DNA from: an uncultured Eubacteriales bacterium
GTDB taxonomy: Bacteria; Bacillota; Clostridia; Christensenellales; Borkfalkiaceae
Direction of reading: 5' to 3'
DNA length: 64,000 bases
Assembly: GCA_900540805.1 (NCBI GenBank)
Contig: UQHL01000011.1
Location: forward strand, 34,618-98,617
The position numbers and the translations under genes are program-made. How positions within the stretch are numbered: position 1 is the first letter of the stretch; every line of letters begins with the position of its first letter. The notes below the pieces were generated by a model that was given only the letters and a program-made list of their open reading frames with translations, ran no database searches and was not told the DNA's origin. Shown in pieces: positions 53,196 to 61,639 of this stretch.

Positions 53196-53218
53196 GCACA
53201 CTGTATGCGAAAAAGCAA
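53190..53218 (-). promoter_or_regulatory. sigma-A promoter of lon
   Basis: On the minus strand TTGCTT, 17 bases, TATAAT, with a predicted start near 53183. It leaves a leader of about 250 bases that contains the two inner repeat copies. Confidence 0.6.
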
Positions 53219-53375
53219 AGAAGTTTTTCCGAAAATTCTTTCACATTTCCGCGCACTCGCGTCGCCTGGTGTCGAAAAAAGGATTTTATAAAAATGCAGC
53301 GAGACAAACTATTTTTTCTACTTTATAAACGGACGGCGTTATTTAACTTTTTCCTTTCTATTTTTAATTTCAGTA

Positions 53376-53404
53376 TTGACTTTCATTTTTTAATATGTTA
53401 TACT
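53376..53404 (+). promoter_or_regulatory. sigma-A promoter of the small secreted-protein gene
   Basis: TTGACT, 17 bases, TATACT, near consensus, with a predicted start near 53411. Confidence 0.75.
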
Positions 53405-53409
53405 GTATA

Positions 53410-53424
53410 TGAAAATAATTTTCA
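53410..53424 (+). promoter_or_regulatory. Fur-family-like operator overlapping the transcription start
   Basis: A perfect 7-1-7 inverted repeat, TGAAAAT-A-ATTTTCA, matches the Fur/PerR/Zur layout (TGATAAT-N-ATTATCA) at all but one position per half. Its place at about -1 to +14 is typical of a repressor site. Confidence 0.55.
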
Positions 53425-53485
53425 TCTCTATTTTATAATATAATTTATACAAGACGGTAACGGAGGATTAAATGAAAAAAAGGCA

Positions 53486-54013
53486 TTGAAAATCGTAATT
53501 CCCCTTTCCCTCGCGGCCGTTTTGTTGATCGGTCTGCTGTTGTTTTTCCTTATCCCTCCTAAGCAATCTAATTTTCGATTTGCTCTAAACGCCCATTATC
53601 TTGATGAAAACGGATATCTTATAGACGACGCAAACACTTATTCCTATGAGGACTCTCGGAGAGAAGAAAATAATTCTTTAACCTGCCCTGTCGGCAGTAC
53701 CATTCAATTCAGAATGATGATGGGGCAACAGGACAAAAGGTGGTATAAAACCGTTTATAGAGGCACACAGTTTATCGACGTGGAAATTTCCAAAGGAGAA
53801 ACCGTTTTATACACTCCGGATTTTTCGGAAAAACACTCTCGCACTCTGCCGAACCTTATGGGACGAAAAACGCTTTGGTCTGTAGCAGATTGTTATAATT
53901 CCTACACGTTCGCCGAAGCGGGGACTTATACCGTAATCGCCAGCTCGAAGTTCAAGACCAAGGGCAAAAACTTCGGCTGTTCCACTTATCCCTTGACGAT
54001 TATCGTAGAATGA
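53486..54013 (+). CDS. small secreted or membrane-anchored protein, start apparently broken by a one-base deletion
   Basis: The reading frame is open from a TTG at 53486 for 175 residues. A proper ATG with GGAGG six bases upstream lies at 53472, but it is out of frame and stops after five codons. Adding one A to the A7 run at 53475-53481 would join the two and give a perfect signal start (Met-Lys-Lys-Lys-Ala-Leu, then the hydrophobic stretch). The mature part is beta-rich with three Cys, and no family is recognised. The Fur-like site suggests control by iron, zinc or peroxide. It sits alone on the plus strand between lon and clpX. Confidence 0.65.
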   Translation: MKIVIPLSLAAVLLIGLLLFFLIPPKQSNFRFALNAHYLDENGYLIDDANTYSYEDSRREENNSLTCPVGSTIQFRMMMGQQDKRWYKTVYRGTQFIDVEISKGETVLYTPDFSEKHSRTLPNLMGRKTLWSVADCYNSYTFAEAGTYTVIASSKFKTKGKNFGCSTYPLTIIVE

Positions 54014-54044
54014 AGTTCAAAAGGCTTATACCTTCCGCAAAAGA

Positions 54045-54083
54045 GAAAGGCGGTACGGAATTTTCCGTACCGCCTTTCTTTTT
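54045..54083. terminator. bidirectional terminator between the small secreted-protein gene and clpX
   Basis: Arms 54045-54060 and 54063-54078 give a 16-bp perfect stem (loop relaxed to AATTTT), followed by TTTTTACC on the plus side and CTTTTG on the minus side. Confidence 0.9.
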
Positions 54084-54091
54084 ACCGCACT

Positions 54092-55330
54092 TCAGGCGGA
54101 CTTTTGCTTATAAATCACCTTGGGCCGCGCGCCGTCGGTGAGACATTCCTTCGTGACGACCACTTCCTCCACGTCGTTTTCGGACGGAATCTGATACATC
54201 ACGTCGGTCATCACCCCTTCGATAATCGTGCGCAGTCCCCGCGCGCCCGTCTTTAAGCGGATCGCCGTCTGGGCGATTTCGCGCACCGCGTCCTCTTCCA
54301 CAGTCAGCTTGACGCCGTCGATGCCCACCAGCTTCTGATACTGCTTGATGATGGCATTTTTCGGCTCGGTCAAAATTTTCACCAAGGCGTCCTCGCCCAG
54401 CGGGTCGAGGTTGACCACGATGGGCAGCCTGCCCACAAATTCGGGAATCAGCCCGAACTTGGTCAGATCCTGCGGCTTCACGTCGTCGAGCGCGGCGTAG
54501 TCCACCTCGTCGGCGCCCAGCTTCACCTTGCCGCCGAAGCCGAGCGTCGTGTCGTCCTTTCTCGAGGCCACGATTTTATCCAGGCCCACGAAAGCCCCGC
54601 CGCAGATAAACAGAATATTCGTCGTGTCGATTCTGAGACACTCCTGCTGGGGGTGTTTTCTGCCGCCCTGAGGGGGAACGGAAGCGAGCGTGCTTTCGAT
54701 GATCTTCAAAAGCGCCTGCTGCACGCCCTCGCCCGATACGTCGCGGGTAATGGAGACGTTTTCGCTCTTGCGCGCAATCTTGTCGATTTCGTCGATATAG
54801 ATGATGCCGCGCTGCGCGCGCTCGATGTCGTAATCGGCGTTTTGAATAAGCTTCAAAAGGATATTTTCGACGTCCTCGCCGACGTACCCCGCCTCCGTAA
54901 GCGTGGTGGCGTCGCTGGTGGCGAAGGGAACGTTGAGGATCTTTGCCAGCGTGCGCGCAAGCAGCGTTTTACCGCACCCGGTGGGCCCGAGAAGAAGAAT
55001 ATTGCTCTTTTCGATCTCTATCTCGTCCTCCGCCTTTTTCGTCTTCACAAGCGCGTTTATGCGCTTGTAATGGTTATACACGGCGACGGAAAGCACCTTC
55101 TTCGCCTTGTCCTGACCGACGATATATTTGTCCAGCTCCTCTTTTATCTCGGCGGGCTTTTTCAAAGGCACTTCCTCCGCCTTATCCTTCTCGATCGTCT
55201 CGTCCACCATTGCCTTGCAGATATCCACGCAGTCGTCGCAGATGAACACCCCGTCCGGCCCCGCGATGAGGCGGCGCACTTCCTCCTTCGATTTTCCGCA
55301 GAATGAACAGCGTTGTTCGTTTTTTTCCAT
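54092..55330 (-). CDS. clpX: ATP-dependent Clp protease ATP-binding subunit ClpX
   Basis: Protein of 412 residues. The N-terminal zinc-binding domain has Cys8, Cys11, Cys31 and Cys34. The AAA+ module carries Gly-Pro-Thr-Gly-Cys-Gly-Lys-Thr, a Tyr-Ile-Asp-Glu-Ile-Asp Walker B, and the sensor 2 region Gly-Ala-Arg-Gly-Leu-Arg. ClpX unfolds tagged proteins and feeds them to ClpP. It follows clpP after 101 bases containing a terminator-like hairpin. Confidence 0.97.
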   Translation of the reverse strand: MEKNEQRCSFCGKSKEEVRRLIAGPDGVFICDDCVDICKAMVDETIEKDKAEEVPLKKPAEIKEELDKYIVGQDKAKKVLSVAVYNHYKRINALVKTKKAEDEIEIEKSNILLLGPTGCGKTLLARTLAKILNVPFATSDATTLTEAGYVGEDVENILLKLIQNADYDIERAQRGIIYIDEIDKIARKSENVSITRDVSGEGVQQALLKIIESTLASVPPQGGRKHPQQECLRIDTTNILFICGGAFVGLDKIVASRKDDTTLGFGGKVKLGADEVDYAALDDVKPQDLTKFGLIPEFVGRLPIVVNLDPLGEDALVKILTEPKNAIIKQYQKLVGIDGVKLTVEEDAVREIAQTAIRLKTGARGLRTIIEGVMTDVMYQIPSENDVEEVVVTKECLTDGARPKVIYKQKSA

Positions 55331-55363
55331 GTGTCACACCCCGTTTGATTGATTGAAAAATAC

Positions 55364-55396
55364 CGCGCAAAGCCCGTTTGCAAGGAGCTTTGCGCG
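55364..55396 (-). terminator. terminator-like hairpin between clpP and clpX
   Basis: CGCGCAAAGC (55364-55373) pairs perfectly with GCTTTGCGCG (55387-55396), and on the minus strand GTATTTTTC follows. It probably reduces clpX expression relative to clpP or ends the tig-clpP transcript. Confidence 0.7.
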
Positions 55397-55431
55397 AGAA
55401 TATTTTGTCTGTTCCGTTTTCGCCCGTCGCC

Positions 55432-56025
55432 TCAGCGTCTCACAAAAACTTTATCGATAAGTCCGTAAACCCGCGCTTCCTCCGCCGACATATAATTGTC
55501 CCTGTCGGTATCGCGTTCGATCGTGGCGAGATCCCTTCCCGTATTTTCCGAAAGGATACGGTTCATCTTCGCCTTGGTCCGCAGAATATGCTCCGCCTGA
55601 ATTTTGATGTCGCTCGCCTGACCCTGCGCGCCGCCCAAAGGCTGATGAATCATGATCTCCGAATTGGGCAGGGCGAAACGCTTGCCCCGCGCGCCGCTGG
55701 AAAGCAGAAACGCGCCCATCGAAGCCGCCATACCGATACAGATGGTCGATACGTCGCACTTGACGTAATTCATAGTGTCGTAGATCGCCATGCCCGACGT
55801 CACCGACCCGCCGGGGGAATTGATATACAGATTGATGTCCTTGCCCGGCTCCTTGCCCTCGAGATAAATGAGCTGAGCCACCACCGTGTTGGCCACCGCG
55901 TCGTCGATCTCACCGCTCAAAAAAATGATTCTGTCCTCCAAAAGCCGGGAATACAGATCGTACGAACGTTCGCCCGTACTCGTGCGTTCCACGACATAAG
56001 GGATCAAAACATTTTTTTCGTTCAT
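55432..56025 (-). CDS. clpP: ATP-dependent Clp protease proteolytic subunit ClpP
   Basis: Protein of 197 residues, normal length. The catalytic triad is visible: Ser102 in Ala-Ala-Ser-Met-Gly-Ala, His127 in Met-Ile-His-Gln-Pro, and an Asp near 176 in the ERDTDRDNYMS stretch. It forms the 14-subunit protease chamber used with ClpX. Its ATG overlaps the tig stop by one base (TAATG), so it is translationally coupled to trigger factor. Confidence 0.97.
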   Translation of the reverse strand: MNEKNVLIPYVVERTSTGERSYDLYSRLLEDRIIFLSGEIDDAVANTVVAQLIYLEGKEPGKDINLYINSPGGSVTSGMAIYDTMNYVKCDVSTICIGMAASMGAFLLSSGARGKRFALPNSEIMIHQPLGGAQGQASDIKIQAEHILRTKAKMNRILSENTGRDLATIERDTDRDNYMSAEEARVYGLIDKVFVRR

Positions 56026-57329
56026 TACTTGCTCTCCTCTACATACATTTCGTTGTTTGCCTTGAGGAAATCGAACAGCTTCGTGATGATGATGTCGCTT
56101 TTGATATAGTCGTACTGACGGGGATCCATGCCCTTCTTGTACTCCTCGGCGCTCTTATCCACCGACGCGGCCTGTTCGGCGACTTTCGCTTCCACTTCCT
56201 CGTCCGTCGCTTCTATCTTTTCGTCTTTGATGATCTGGGAAATGACGAGCTGGTTCAAAACGTTCTTTTTCGCCTGCTCCTCGTAATTCTTTCTAAACTC
56301 CTCTTTCGTCGTCTTGATAAAGTCGAGATAGTCCTGAAGCTTAAGCCCCTGATACATCAGTTGATACTCAAATTTCTGCACGAGGCCGTCGATTTCCCTC
56401 TCGATCATGGCCTGGGGGATTTCCGCCTCCGCCGTAGCCGAAATCGCGTCGAGAATGCTGTTCTCCGTCGCGTCGAGGGAATTTTTATCCGCCTGCTGCT
56501 GCAATCTTTCCTTGGTCTTGGCCTTGTATTCCTCGATCGTCTCCGAACCCGTCGCGTCCTTGATAAAGGCGTCGGTCAGCTCGGGCAGCTCCTTACCCTT
56601 GACGGAGTTGAGCTTGACGGCAAACACGGCGTCCTTGCCCTTGAGCTCCTCGGCCTGATAATTTTCGGGGAATCTGACGTTTACGTCCCTGCTCTCGCCG
56701 ACGTTCATGCCGACGACCTGATCCTCGAACCCGGGGATAAACTGTCCGCTGCCGAGGGTGAGGTCGAAGCCCGCCGCCTCGCCGCCGTCGAATTTTACGC
56801 CGTCGATCGTGCCGACGAAATCGATGTTGACCGTATCGCCGTTTTGGCAGGGACGATCGGAAACTTCTATCTTGCGTGCGTTTCTGTCGAGCAGCCTTTC
56901 GATTTCCTTATCGACGTCGGCGTCCTCTACATTATACGCGAATTCTTTGATTTTCATACCTTTGTAGGAGCCGATTTTCACTTCGGGTCTGACGGGGGTC
57001 ACGGCCACGAGGGTGACGCCGTCGTCGGAAAGATCGTCCACGGAAAGCTCGGGATCGCCCACCGCCGTAAACTTCTTTTCCTCCTTATCGAGAACGGTGC
57101 CGTAATTCTCGGAGAAGAGAACGTTGAGCGCATCTTCGAAAAATACGCCCTTGCCGTAGGCGTGCTCGATGACGTTTCTCGGCGCCTTTCCCTTGCGGAA
57201 ACCGTTGACCGAATATCTTCCCTTCGTCTTGACGTACGCCTTGTTGAGGGCGTCCTTCCACTCGTCTGCGTCGAATTTCATCGTGATCTTCATCGTGCTT
57301 TTTTCTGCGGCTTTTGTTGTGTACTTCAT
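56025..57329 (-). CDS. tig: trigger factor (ribosome-associated chaperone)
   Basis: Protein of 434 residues. The ribosome-binding loop Gly-Phe-Arg-Lys-Gly-Lys-Ala-Pro lies near residue 45. The FKBP-type prolyl isomerase domain covers about 160-245 (GDTVNIDFVGTIDG, then GSGQFIPGFEDQVVGM), and the helical C-terminal chaperone arms fill the rest. It shields nascent chains and is the first gene of the tig-clpP unit. Confidence 0.96.
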   Translation of the reverse strand: MKYTTKAAEKSTMKITMKFDADEWKDALNKAYVKTKGRYSVNGFRKGKAPRNVIEHAYGKGVFFEDALNVLFSENYGTVLDKEEKKFTAVGDPELSVDDLSDDGVTLVAVTPVRPEVKIGSYKGMKIKEFAYNVEDADVDKEIERLLDRNARKIEVSDRPCQNGDTVNIDFVGTIDGVKFDGGEAAGFDLTLGSGQFIPGFEDQVVGMNVGESRDVNVRFPENYQAEELKGKDAVFAVKLNSVKGKELPELTDAFIKDATGSETIEEYKAKTKERLQQQADKNSLDATENSILDAISATAEAEIPQAMIEREIDGLVQKFEYQLMYQGLKLQDYLDFIKTTKEEFRKNYEEQAKKNVLNQLVISQIIKDEKIEATDEEVEAKVAEQAASVDKSAEEYKKGMDPRQYDYIKSDIIITKLFDFLKANNEMYVEESK

Positions 57330-57447
57330 AATATCTTTCTCCTAAAATAATGCTTCTTTATCTCTTGAACTCTTTCGGCGGCAGAGCTTCTCTCCGCCGT
57401 GCAAGCTACATTTTATCATATTCTTACGAGAAAAGAAAGCATTTTCG

Positions 57448-57476
57448 TTTACAATTTGCGAAATTTACGTTATAAT
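57448..57476 (+). promoter_or_regulatory. sigma-A promoter of the RqcH-type gene
   Basis: TTTACA, 17 bases, TATAAT, with a predicted start near 57483, about 80 bases before the coding start. The tig promoter, in the opposite direction, was not resolved convincingly. Confidence 0.7.
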
Positions 57477-57563
57477 TTATAGAAAACACCCCGCCGTAAA
57501 AATCTTTTCGACCCGTTTCGGGCTTTTTCTCCCTTTCGGGGGCGGTTTACAAGGAGGAACAGG

Positions 57564-59267
57564 ATGCCTCAGGACGCATTTCATATCCGCCGGTCGGCGG
57601 CGGAACTCGACGCGCTTTTGAAGGGCGGAAAAATCAACCGCGTGTCGCAGGCCGACAAGGACGAGGTTACCTTTATTATATACACGGGAAAGACGACGGT
57701 TAAACTCGTTTTGAGCACAAACGCCTCAAACGCCCGCGTCTGTCTGTCGCTGACGGAAAAGGAGCCCGCTCCCGTCGCGCCCAATTTCTGCATGCTTTTG
57801 AGAAAGCACCTGCTCGGCGCGGAAATCCTCTCCGTCTCCCAATACGCCTTCGAACGCATCGTCGAAATCCGCCTGCACTGCACCACCGATTTTTCCGAGT
57901 GCGAAAGGGTGCTGCACTGCGAAATCATGGGCAAATATTCCAATCTGATACTCACCGAAAAGGGGGTGATTTTAGGCGCGCTAAAAACCTCCTCTCTCGA
58001 GGACAACGCGCGGCGGGTGCTGCTGGCGGGCGCGAAATACGCCTATCCCGAGCCGCAGGATAAGCTTTCCCCCTTCGACGGGAAAGGCTTGAAGGAGCGC
58101 ACGGAAAGCTTTCTCTCCCTCCGCGCCGAAGGCGCTTCCGACGAGGAGCTTGCGCGGTTTCTCTTCGAAAACGTCGCGGGGCTGGCCCTGCCCACCGCGC
58201 GGGAGCTGCTGCGGTTTCGTCCCCGCGAAACGCCCGTCTGGAAATTCGTCGGGGAATTTTGCGAAAATCTGCCGTGCGAGCCTTGCGTAAAATACGAAAA
58301 CGAAATCCCAGCGGATTTTTTCGCCTTCTCCGTCGCGGGCGGCGTCCTCGCTCCGTCCTTGAATAAGGCCGAGGACGAATATTATACGTTCAAAGAGACG
58401 AAACGCGCTTTCGAGGACAAGAAGCGGAAGCTGGAAGCCGTCGTCCGCGCTTTGAAAAAGAAACAGCAGAAAAAGCTGCAGGACACGCTGGAGCGGCTGA
58501 AGGACTGCGAGGACATGGAAGCCGAACGCATCAGGGGAGAGCTTGTCACCGCCAACCTCTGGCGGCTGGAAAAGGGAATGGCGGAATGCGAGGCGGAAAA
58601 TTGGTACGCGGAGGGCGAAAGGGTGAAGATTCCGCTCGACGTCAGGCTGTCCCCGTCGCAGAACGCGCAGAAATACTTCAAGGCCTACGCCAAGCGCAAG
58701 CGCACGCTGGACGCCCTGCTTCCGCGGCGAAAGTCGGAGGAGGACGAGCTGGAATACACGGAGAGCGTGTTCGCCTCCCTCTCCGCCGCCGACACGCGGG
58801 AGGATCTGAAAGAAATCGAAGCGGAGCTTATTTCGCTGGGCCTCGTCAAGCCGCAGAAGGAACGGGCGGGCGGAAAGAAAAAAGATACTCCCGTCCCTTT
58901 CCGCGAATATACATTCGGAGGCTTCCGCATTTTCGGAGGCAGAAACAATCTGCAAAACGACAGACTGTTAAAGAGCTGCTCGCCCGCCGATATCTGGCTG
59001 CATACGCAAAAATATCATTCCTCCCACGTCGTAATCGCCACGGAGGGGAAAAAGGCGCCCGACGAGGTGCTTGCGTTTGCGGCGGAGGTATGCGCCTATT
59101 ATTCGGACGGACGGGCGGGCGGAAAGGTGCCCGTCGATTACTGCGAGCGGAAATATGTGAAAAAACCGCCTAAAGCAAAGGCGGGTTTCGTGACGTATTC
59201 AAATTATAAAACGCTTTTGGTGACGCCCGACAGGCACGCGGAGGAACTTTCCGAACGGACGGAATAA
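57564..59267 (+). CDS. rqcH: RqcH/NFACT family ribosome quality-control protein
   Basis: Protein of 567 residues with NFACT-N (about 1-180), a helix-hairpin-helix region, a long coiled coil (about 275-330, KKKQQKKLQDTLERLKDCE), and NFACT-R (about 440-560: FGGFRIFGGRNNLQNDRLL, then DIWLHTQKYHSSHVVI). RqcH binds stalled large ribosomal subunits and adds C-terminal alanine tails. The Asp97-Arg98 pair known from Bacillus subtilis is Glu97-Arg98 here. The protein was formerly named a fibronectin-binding protein. AAGGAGG precedes the ATG. Confidence 0.93.
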   Translation: MPQDAFHIRRSAAELDALLKGGKINRVSQADKDEVTFIIYTGKTTVKLVLSTNASNARVCLSLTEKEPAPVAPNFCMLLRKHLLGAEILSVSQYAFERIVEIRLHCTTDFSECERVLHCEIMGKYSNLILTEKGVILGALKTSSLEDNARRVLLAGAKYAYPEPQDKLSPFDGKGLKERTESFLSLRAEGASDEELARFLFENVAGLALPTARELLRFRPRETPVWKFVGEFCENLPCEPCVKYENEIPADFFAFSVAGGVLAPSLNKAEDEYYTFKETKRAFEDKKRKLEAVVRALKKKQQKKLQDTLERLKDCEDMEAERIRGELVTANLWRLEKGMAECEAENWYAEGERVKIPLDVRLSPSQNAQKYFKAYAKRKRTLDALLPRRKSEEDELEYTESVFASLSAADTREDLKEIEAELISLGLVKPQKERAGGKKKDTPVPFREYTFGGFRIFGGRNNLQNDRLLKSCSPADIWLHTQKYHSSHVVIATEGKKAPDEVLAFAAEVCAYYSDGRAGGKVPVDYCERKYVKKPPKAKAGFVTYSNYKTLLVTPDRHAEELSERTE

Positions 59268-59271
59268 ACCG

Positions 59272-59301
59272 ACGAGCCCCCTCGCGGGGGCTCGTTTTTA
59301 T
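59272..59301 (+). terminator. intrinsic terminator after the rqcH gene
   Basis: A 10-bp stem (59272-59281 with 59286-59295) followed by TTTTATTTT, five bases after the stop codon. It reaches into the end of the convergent membrane-protein gene. Confidence 0.9.
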
Positions 59302-60023
59302 TTTCCGAAACGGATCGACCAATAGTTTGGGAAATGCCCCGTCACCAGCATACCGCCGATCATGATGCAGTAATCCGCGGCGATCAGCACGCCGAATATC
59401 AAGGCAAGCCAAAAGCAGAGCTTTCGCGGCAGGCGCTCGAAAAAGGCGACCACGGGGCGGAACACGAAATGCATCAACAGGGTGATGCCCGTCGTAAACC
59501 CGAACGTGGTGGGAATACTTGTGTAGCGGGTGATGTGCAGGGGAATATTTCGGTAATCCCAAGCCTGTACGCCGAAGCATTTGTCGAACAAAAGCCCCAC
59601 GCTCATCTCCCCGAAGAGAATGAGCACAAAGACGAGGGCGTAATACACGACGACGCGCAGAGCGTGATTTCGTTTGGTATTTTCGGGCAGAATACGCTTT
59701 TTGAAGATACGCATTTCGGTGGGCGTCCCGAAGACGAAAAACAATACGAAAATGCCGAAGCCGTAGGCGGCGAGGAAGGGAAGAATCTGATGTCTCGAAT
59801 CGAGCACGCCGATTGCGAGCATACGGAACACGTTTTCCACGCACCAGCCGCAAAAAGAAGCTATGTACGCAACCAACAAAAGGCTGGTGACCCGCACGCC
59901 GAACAGCCGTTTTCCGGACGGGAGAGCGGGCTGTTCTCCCGCGCATTCCGCAGCGGCAGCCGCCTCTTTTTCCTCATTTCCCTCGTTTTCCCCCCTCGTT
60001 TCGGGAGACGTCTCGTTTTTCAT
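59298..60023 (-). CDS. CmpB-like integral membrane protein (putative ABC transporter type IV family)
   Basis: Protein of 241 residues. A charged N-terminal stretch of about 45 residues leads to six predicted membrane segments. The family landmarks Ser-Phe-Cys-Gly-Trp-Cys-Val-Glu (segment 1), Ala-Trp-Asp-Tyr-Arg-Asn-Ile-Pro and a following Ile-Pro-Thr-Thr-Phe-Gly-Phe match CmpB-like (PF06541-type) proteins, whose biochemical role is uncertain despite the family name. The start at 60023 has GGAG seven bases upstream; an upstream frame extension of 30 residues has no ribosome site and overlaps the promoter. Confidence 0.75.
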   Translation of the reverse strand: MKNETSPETRGENEGNEEKEAAAAAECAGEQPALPSGKRLFGVRVTSLLLVAYIASFCGWCVENVFRMLAIGVLDSRHQILPFLAAYGFGIFVLFFVFGTPTEMRIFKKRILPENTKRNHALRVVVYYALVFVLILFGEMSVGLLFDKCFGVQAWDYRNIPLHITRYTSIPTTFGFTTGITLLMHFVFRPVVAFFERLPRKLCFWLALIFGVLIAADYCIMIGGMLVTGHFPNYWSIRFGK

Positions 60024-60084
60024 ATCCTTTCTCCAACACGTAAGCGGCGGCCGAAAGGCCGCGATATTTTGCAACAGCGGTTTT

Positions 60085-60113
60085 ATTATACCACACTCTC
60101 CGCAAAAATGCAA
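60085..60113 (-). promoter_or_regulatory. sigma-A promoter of the CmpB-like gene
   Basis: On the minus strand TTGCAT, 17 bases, TATAAT, with TG one base upstream of the -10. The predicted start is near 60078, 55 bases before the ATG. It directly adjoins the terminator of the serpin gene. Confidence 0.75.
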
Positions 60114-60115
60114 GG

Positions 60116-60153
60116 AAAAAGGGCGGCACTATACAGAGTATGCGGCGCCCTTT
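60116..60153 (-). terminator. intrinsic terminator after the serpin gene
   Basis: AAAGGGCG (60118-60125) pairs with CGCCCTTT (60146-60153), and CTATAC/GTATG pairs inside. On the minus strand TTTTTCC follows. It ends the serpin transcript. Confidence 0.8.
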
Positions 60154-60195
60154 CTTTTTGAACCTCTTTCAGCTTTTTAGTTTTCCGCAGCCGAT

Positions 60196-61467
60196 TTATT
60201 TTGCGGGCAGACGGGTGACCGCGCCCAGAAACAGCGGGTAATTGTTTTCCGTATCGACGATCGCATAAACAAACGGCCGATCCAGCCGCACGACGTATTC
60301 CTCGGGCGCCGCGGATTCGCATCTCATGCCGATCCCCGTGACGGCGGCCGCTTTCGTCCCCGCCGCATCGACCTCGATCCGCGTCTTGTGTATCACCTCT
60401 CCGATATAGGCATCGGGGAGCAGACCCGAAAAATCCGCTTTCTCCCCGTCGAACGCCGCGGGCATGCCCATCTCTTTCAACAGCGGCGAGGCCTCGAGCT
60501 CGAAATCGTAAGAGAACGCGGGCAGCGTGCATTTTACGGCGACGGGCGTGCTCTTATCGAACAGATTTTTCCATTTCGCCGCGGACATGGCAGCCACATA
60601 TTGCGAAATCGTCACGCCCTCATCGGGAAGGAACGCCGCAAAGGCAAACTCCCCGCCCTTGTAGGGTTTAAGAAATCCCGTCGTGTTTTCGTCGGAAAAG
60701 TACAGCCCTTCCGTCGAGTTCATCATATCCACCGTGGAGACGCTTCCGTCAAGGGAAGTAAACCTTCCGTCGGAAATCGACTTCTTCTCGTACTTTTCCG
60801 CCCATTCGCCCGAAAAGTAGAGCGCGTTGATGAGGTACATAAACGTATCGGGACTTATTTCGTCGATCAGCTTGTCGATCATGCCCTCGGTTTCGTTTTC
60901 CGTCCAGGTGTTGATATCCTTTATCGTGGTCTGATCGAACGGCGCGGAAAAAATCTGCGCGTCGTAGTAATCCTTATTCGTCTGCAAAAAATCCCGATTT
61001 ACGTGCGGCGCAACGTTGTCCCTGATCCAGATGGAATCGGCAAGCGAAAGGGTGATCTCCCTGCCGCTTTCCCCCTCGAGATAGCTCATATAGGACGAAA
61101 GCCCGCCGTTTATGTCCGCGAGCGGCGCGCCCAGCACCCCTTCCATCTCCGAAAGCGTGTTCCCGCCCGCCCCGTTCGCCGTCATTGACAAAGCGACGGC
61201 CAGAGACAGCGGCGAAACGAGCGTGTTTGCCTCCTGAAAGGAACGCTTGAAAAATTCCGTCGCAAAGCCGATATTCTTTTCCGTAAACGACGCGGCGACG
61301 CCCCCTTCCTTCACCTTTGCGTCCGCGTTCAGCGCCGCCGTGAGACTGACGGCATTTTCCGAAAGCGGCTTGGGTTTATAGCCGTCGCTGCACGCGGCAA
61401 GGCTGCCCGCCGTCAACACGACGGCCAACGCCGTACATACGCGCCCCGCCCTTTTTGGATGACTCAT
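60196..61467 (-). CDS. lipoprotein serpin (serine protease inhibitor family)
   Basis: Protein of 423 residues with a lipoprotein signal (Leu-Ala-Ala-Cys26); the start at 61467 is chosen because AAAGGAGG lies eight bases upstream. The serpin core is complete: NTLVSPLSLAVALSMTANGA near the N-terminus, a YLINALYFSGEW strand, an Asp-Ala-Ala-Gly-Thr-Lys-Ala-Ala-Ala hinge, and the closing RPFVYAIVD.....FLGAV strand. The reactive loop after the hinge reads VTGIGMRCESAAP. Counting from the hinge Gly as P15, P1-P1' would be Glu-Ser. It is likely an inhibitor of extracellular proteases, anchored to the membrane. Confidence 0.92.
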   Translation of the reverse strand: MSHPKRAGRVCTALAVVLTAGSLAACSDGYKPKPLSENAVSLTAALNADAKVKEGGVAASFTEKNIGFATEFFKRSFQEANTLVSPLSLAVALSMTANGAGGNTLSEMEGVLGAPLADINGGLSSYMSYLEGESGREITLSLADSIWIRDNVAPHVNRDFLQTNKDYYDAQIFSAPFDQTTIKDINTWTENETEGMIDKLIDEISPDTFMYLINALYFSGEWAEKYEKKSISDGRFTSLDGSVSTVDMMNSTEGLYFSDENTTGFLKPYKGGEFAFAAFLPDEGVTISQYVAAMSAAKWKNLFDKSTPVAVKCTLPAFSYDFELEASPLLKEMGMPAAFDGEKADFSGLLPDAYIGEVIHKTRIEVDAAGTKAAAVTGIGMRCESAAPEEYVVRLDRPFVYAIVDTENNYPLFLGAVTRLPAK

Positions 61468-61639
61468 ACGATTTTCCTCCTTTTGCTCCTTATCCTTATA
61501 TTTCCCCATCGGGGGCTTTCTACTCCTAAAGACGAAAAAAAGAATTTGTCGGTTGCAGTCTTTACAAAAAAATTTTCGCTTCGGGAAATGAATTTTCCTC
61601 ACGCCTCCATTACGGGGCAGAGCTGCTGCAAGAAGCTTT

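Larger units (their letters stand above)
52933..53485. other. divergent region between lon and a small secreted-protein gene
   Basis: It holds the lon promoter, a tandem repeat of about 80 bases, and a promoter with a Fur-like operator on the plus strand, listed separately. Frames within it look non-coding. Confidence 0.6.

Noticed and set aside
53168..53443. 91-codon plus-strand frame upstream of the small secreted-protein gene
   Set aside because: It covers a promoter and operator; the hydrophobic translation is explained by AT-rich DNA.
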